A DNA stretch of 64,000 nt, from NCBI RefSeq assembly GCF_016405855.1, contig NZ_JAEFCA010000002.1:372001-436000 (forward strand), written 5' to 3'. The notes below the pieces were generated by a model, which was not told the origin of the DNA, made no database searches, and was given only the letters and a program-made list of their open reading frames with translations. This DNA comes from Flavobacterium sp. IB48 (GTDB lineage: Bacteria; Bacteroidota; Bacteroidia; Flavobacteriales; Flavobacteriaceae). Every line of letters starts with the position of its first letter. Position 1 is the stretch's first letter. Made by a program: the position numbers and the translations under genes. Shown here piece by piece: positions 62,848-64,000 of this stretch.

Positions 62848-63747
62848 ATGAATACTATAGTATCTGTATCTGCTTTTCACCGTTTACTTTCTCTTCCAGA
62901 ACCTAAACATCCAATGGTTAGTGTTATCAATTTATCTCAAAGTGTTTTTCTTGATGATGAAATCTGGAAAGGATTTACGAATAAATTCTATTGTGTTGCT
63001 TTAAAAAGAAATGCAAAAGGAAAAATCAGATACGGGCAAGGACATTATGACTATGATAAAGGCGTATTAAGTTTTACGGCACCTAACCAAGTTCAGTATT
63101 TGGATTTTCATACAATGGAATGTGGAGAAGGCTCTCTTCTTATATTTCATGAAGATTTTATTTTAAAACATCCTTTAGCACAGAAAATATTTGATTTTGG
63201 ATTTTTCTCGTATGCCGTCAATGAAGCACTGCATTTATCTGAACAAGAAGAAAATTATCTGATTGATATTTTAGATAGAATTGACAAAGAATGCCAACAT
63301 ATTGATCATCATACACAAGATATTATTCTGTCACAAATTGATTTGCTTTTAAACTATTCGAGCCGTTTTTACGAAAGACAGTTTATAACCCGAAAAAACA
63401 GCAGTCATGCTCTGCTTACAAAATTCGAAAGGTTTATTAATGAGTATTATAATGATGACTCAACGGAAAAAGGTCTTTTAAGCGTTGGTCTAATCGCCGA
63501 AGCACTCAGTCTTTCTCCAAACTATCTTAGCGATTTCTTGAAAATACATACAGGAAGAAATACAAAAGAGCATATTTATGAAAAGCTCGTTAATAAAGCT
63601 AAAGAGAAACTGTCTGTTAGTGAATTATCTGTCAGTGAAATTGCCTACAATCTCGGTTTCGAACATCCGCAGTCATTCAGTACGTTTTTTAAAAAACGAA
63701 CACAAATGGCTCCTTTAGAATTTCGGGAAAAGATTCGAAACAATTAA
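62848..63747 (+). CDS. AraC-family transcriptional regulator
   Basis: A 299-residue regulator. Residues about 1-180 are a sensor region of the type found in AraC proteins next to oxidoreductases (GKIRYGQGHYDYDKGVLSFTAPNQVQYLD). The last 100 residues carry the double helix-turn-helix: LLSVGLIAEALSLSPNYLSDFLKIHTGRN, then VSEIAYNLGFEHPQSFSTFFKKRTQMAPLEFR. It lies 17 bp after the aldo/keto reductase and ends at a strong terminator. The TGAAAC repeats at 61688-61731 are candidate sites; the neighbouring palindrome C may or may not be its target. Confidence 0.9.
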   Translation: MNTIVSVSAFHRLLSLPEPKHPMVSVINLSQSVFLDDEIWKGFTNKFYCVALKRNAKGKIRYGQGHYDYDKGVLSFTAPNQVQYLDFHTMECGEGSLLIFHEDFILKHPLAQKIFDFGFFSYAVNEALHLSEQEENYLIDILDRIDKECQHIDHHTQDIILSQIDLLLNYSSRFYERQFITRKNSSHALLTKFERFINEYYNDDSTEKGLLSVGLIAEALSLSPNYLSDFLKIHTGRNTKEHIYEKLVNKAKEKLSVSELSVSEIAYNLGFEHPQSFSTFFKKRTQMAPLEFREKIRNN

Positions 63748-63761
63748 AATTCTATAATAAA

Positions 63762-63797
63762 AAGAAAGAGCTGTCCAATAATTGACAGCTCTTTCTT
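63762..63797 (+). terminator. Intrinsic terminator of the AraC gene
   Basis: A perfect 14-bp stem (AAGAAAGAGCTGTC with GACAGCTCTTTCTT) and an 8-nt loop, beginning 14 bp past the stop of the AraC gene. Confidence 0.85.
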
Positions 63798-63901
63798 AAT
63801 CAAAATAAATTCTATAAAAGAAGTGTTTTTTTTGCTAAGTAGAAACAACACCTTCATAATAAACGTTGTAAATTTCTTTTAATTCGAGGTTTTTATTTCT
63901 T

Positions 63902-64000
63902 TTACTCTTGAACAACATTATGCAATATCTCATGTATTGTTTTTAAAGCTTCTGTTGAGGTTGCACGAATAGTAATTTTATTTTTCTTGTCTTTAAGCAA
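63902..64000 (-). CDS. C-terminal fragment of an unknown gene, cut by the window edge
   Basis: On the minus strand an open frame enters from the right edge and ends at a TAA at 63902-63904, giving 32 residues (from LLKDKKNKITIRATSTEA to HEILHNVVQE). The start and most of the protein lie outside the window. No family can be named from this fragment. The region between its stop and the terminator at 63797 has no other gene. Confidence 0.5.
   Translation of the reverse strand: MLKDKKNKITIRATSTEALKTIHEILHNVVQE

Overview
The window is AT-rich DNA from a Flavobacterium-like member of the Bacteroidota. The pointers are short A/T-rich intergenic gaps, lipoproteins with the short Bacteroidota lipobox followed by a polar stretch, a type IX secretion (T9SS) C-terminal sorting domain, carboxypeptidase-regulatory-domain TonB-dependent receptors of the outer-membrane beta-barrel family, a DUF6705 protein, one good TAnnTTTG promoter element and few strong Shine-Dalgarno sequences. 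No tRNA, rRNA, CRISPR array, insertion sequence or prophage was seen.

Layout. 1-1540: lipoprotein plus a cation/proton antiporter cut by the left edge. 1661-13243: five sulfatases on the minus strand in two transcription units (2 genes, terminator, 3 genes). 13506-15756: ClC chloride channel facing a receiver-like protein that lacks its phospho-acceptor Asp. 16095-18742: three exported or lipid-anchored proteins, one with a JAMM-like metal motif. 19064-19622: ParD/ParE-type toxin-antitoxin pair with a perfect palindromic operator. 19766-22708: large T9SS-exported beta-helix protein with Ig-like and ricin-like modules. 23168-29495: META/DUF4377 protein, small membrane proteins, a YdeI-type protein, an AroP-like permease, and a DUF1826/MEDS pair. 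29708-34994: lipoprotein, aldehyde dehydrogenase, Old Yellow Enzyme homologue, DsrE protein, deaminase and AraC regulator. 35184-46437: tripartite RND efflux operon, OmpR/histidine-kinase pair, TonB-dependent receptor and small HTH protein. 46490-49590: EamA transporter and a PAP2 phosphatase/phosphoethanolamine transferase pair that probably modifies lipid A. 49689-53736: two unknown proteins, a PL14-like lyase lipoprotein and a double-GNAT protein. 53905-58742: LytTR/LytS-type system divergent from a second TonB-dependent receptor. 58801-63747: luciferase-like oxidoreductase, sixth sulfatase, aldo/keto reductase and AraC regulator. 63902-64000: C-terminal fragment of an unknown gene.

The most interesting pattern is regulatory. 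A 24-bp palindrome, TGTTsCA-N2-TTATAA-N2-TGmAACA, lies 64-81 bp upstream of each of the three sulfatase transcription units, which are nearly 50 kb apart (9109-9132, 13307-13330, 61671-61694). This suggests a single sulfatase regulon. No SusC/SusD pair and no sulfatase-maturation enzyme is encoded here, so the sulfatases may serve sulfate scavenging rather than a classical polysaccharide utilisation locus; that is inference. Other points are a sulfatase whose maturation motif reads CSSSR, an Old Yellow Enzyme homologue with Trp at the proton-donor Tyr position, and a long inverted operator-like repeat between the Old Yellow Enzyme and DsrE genes.
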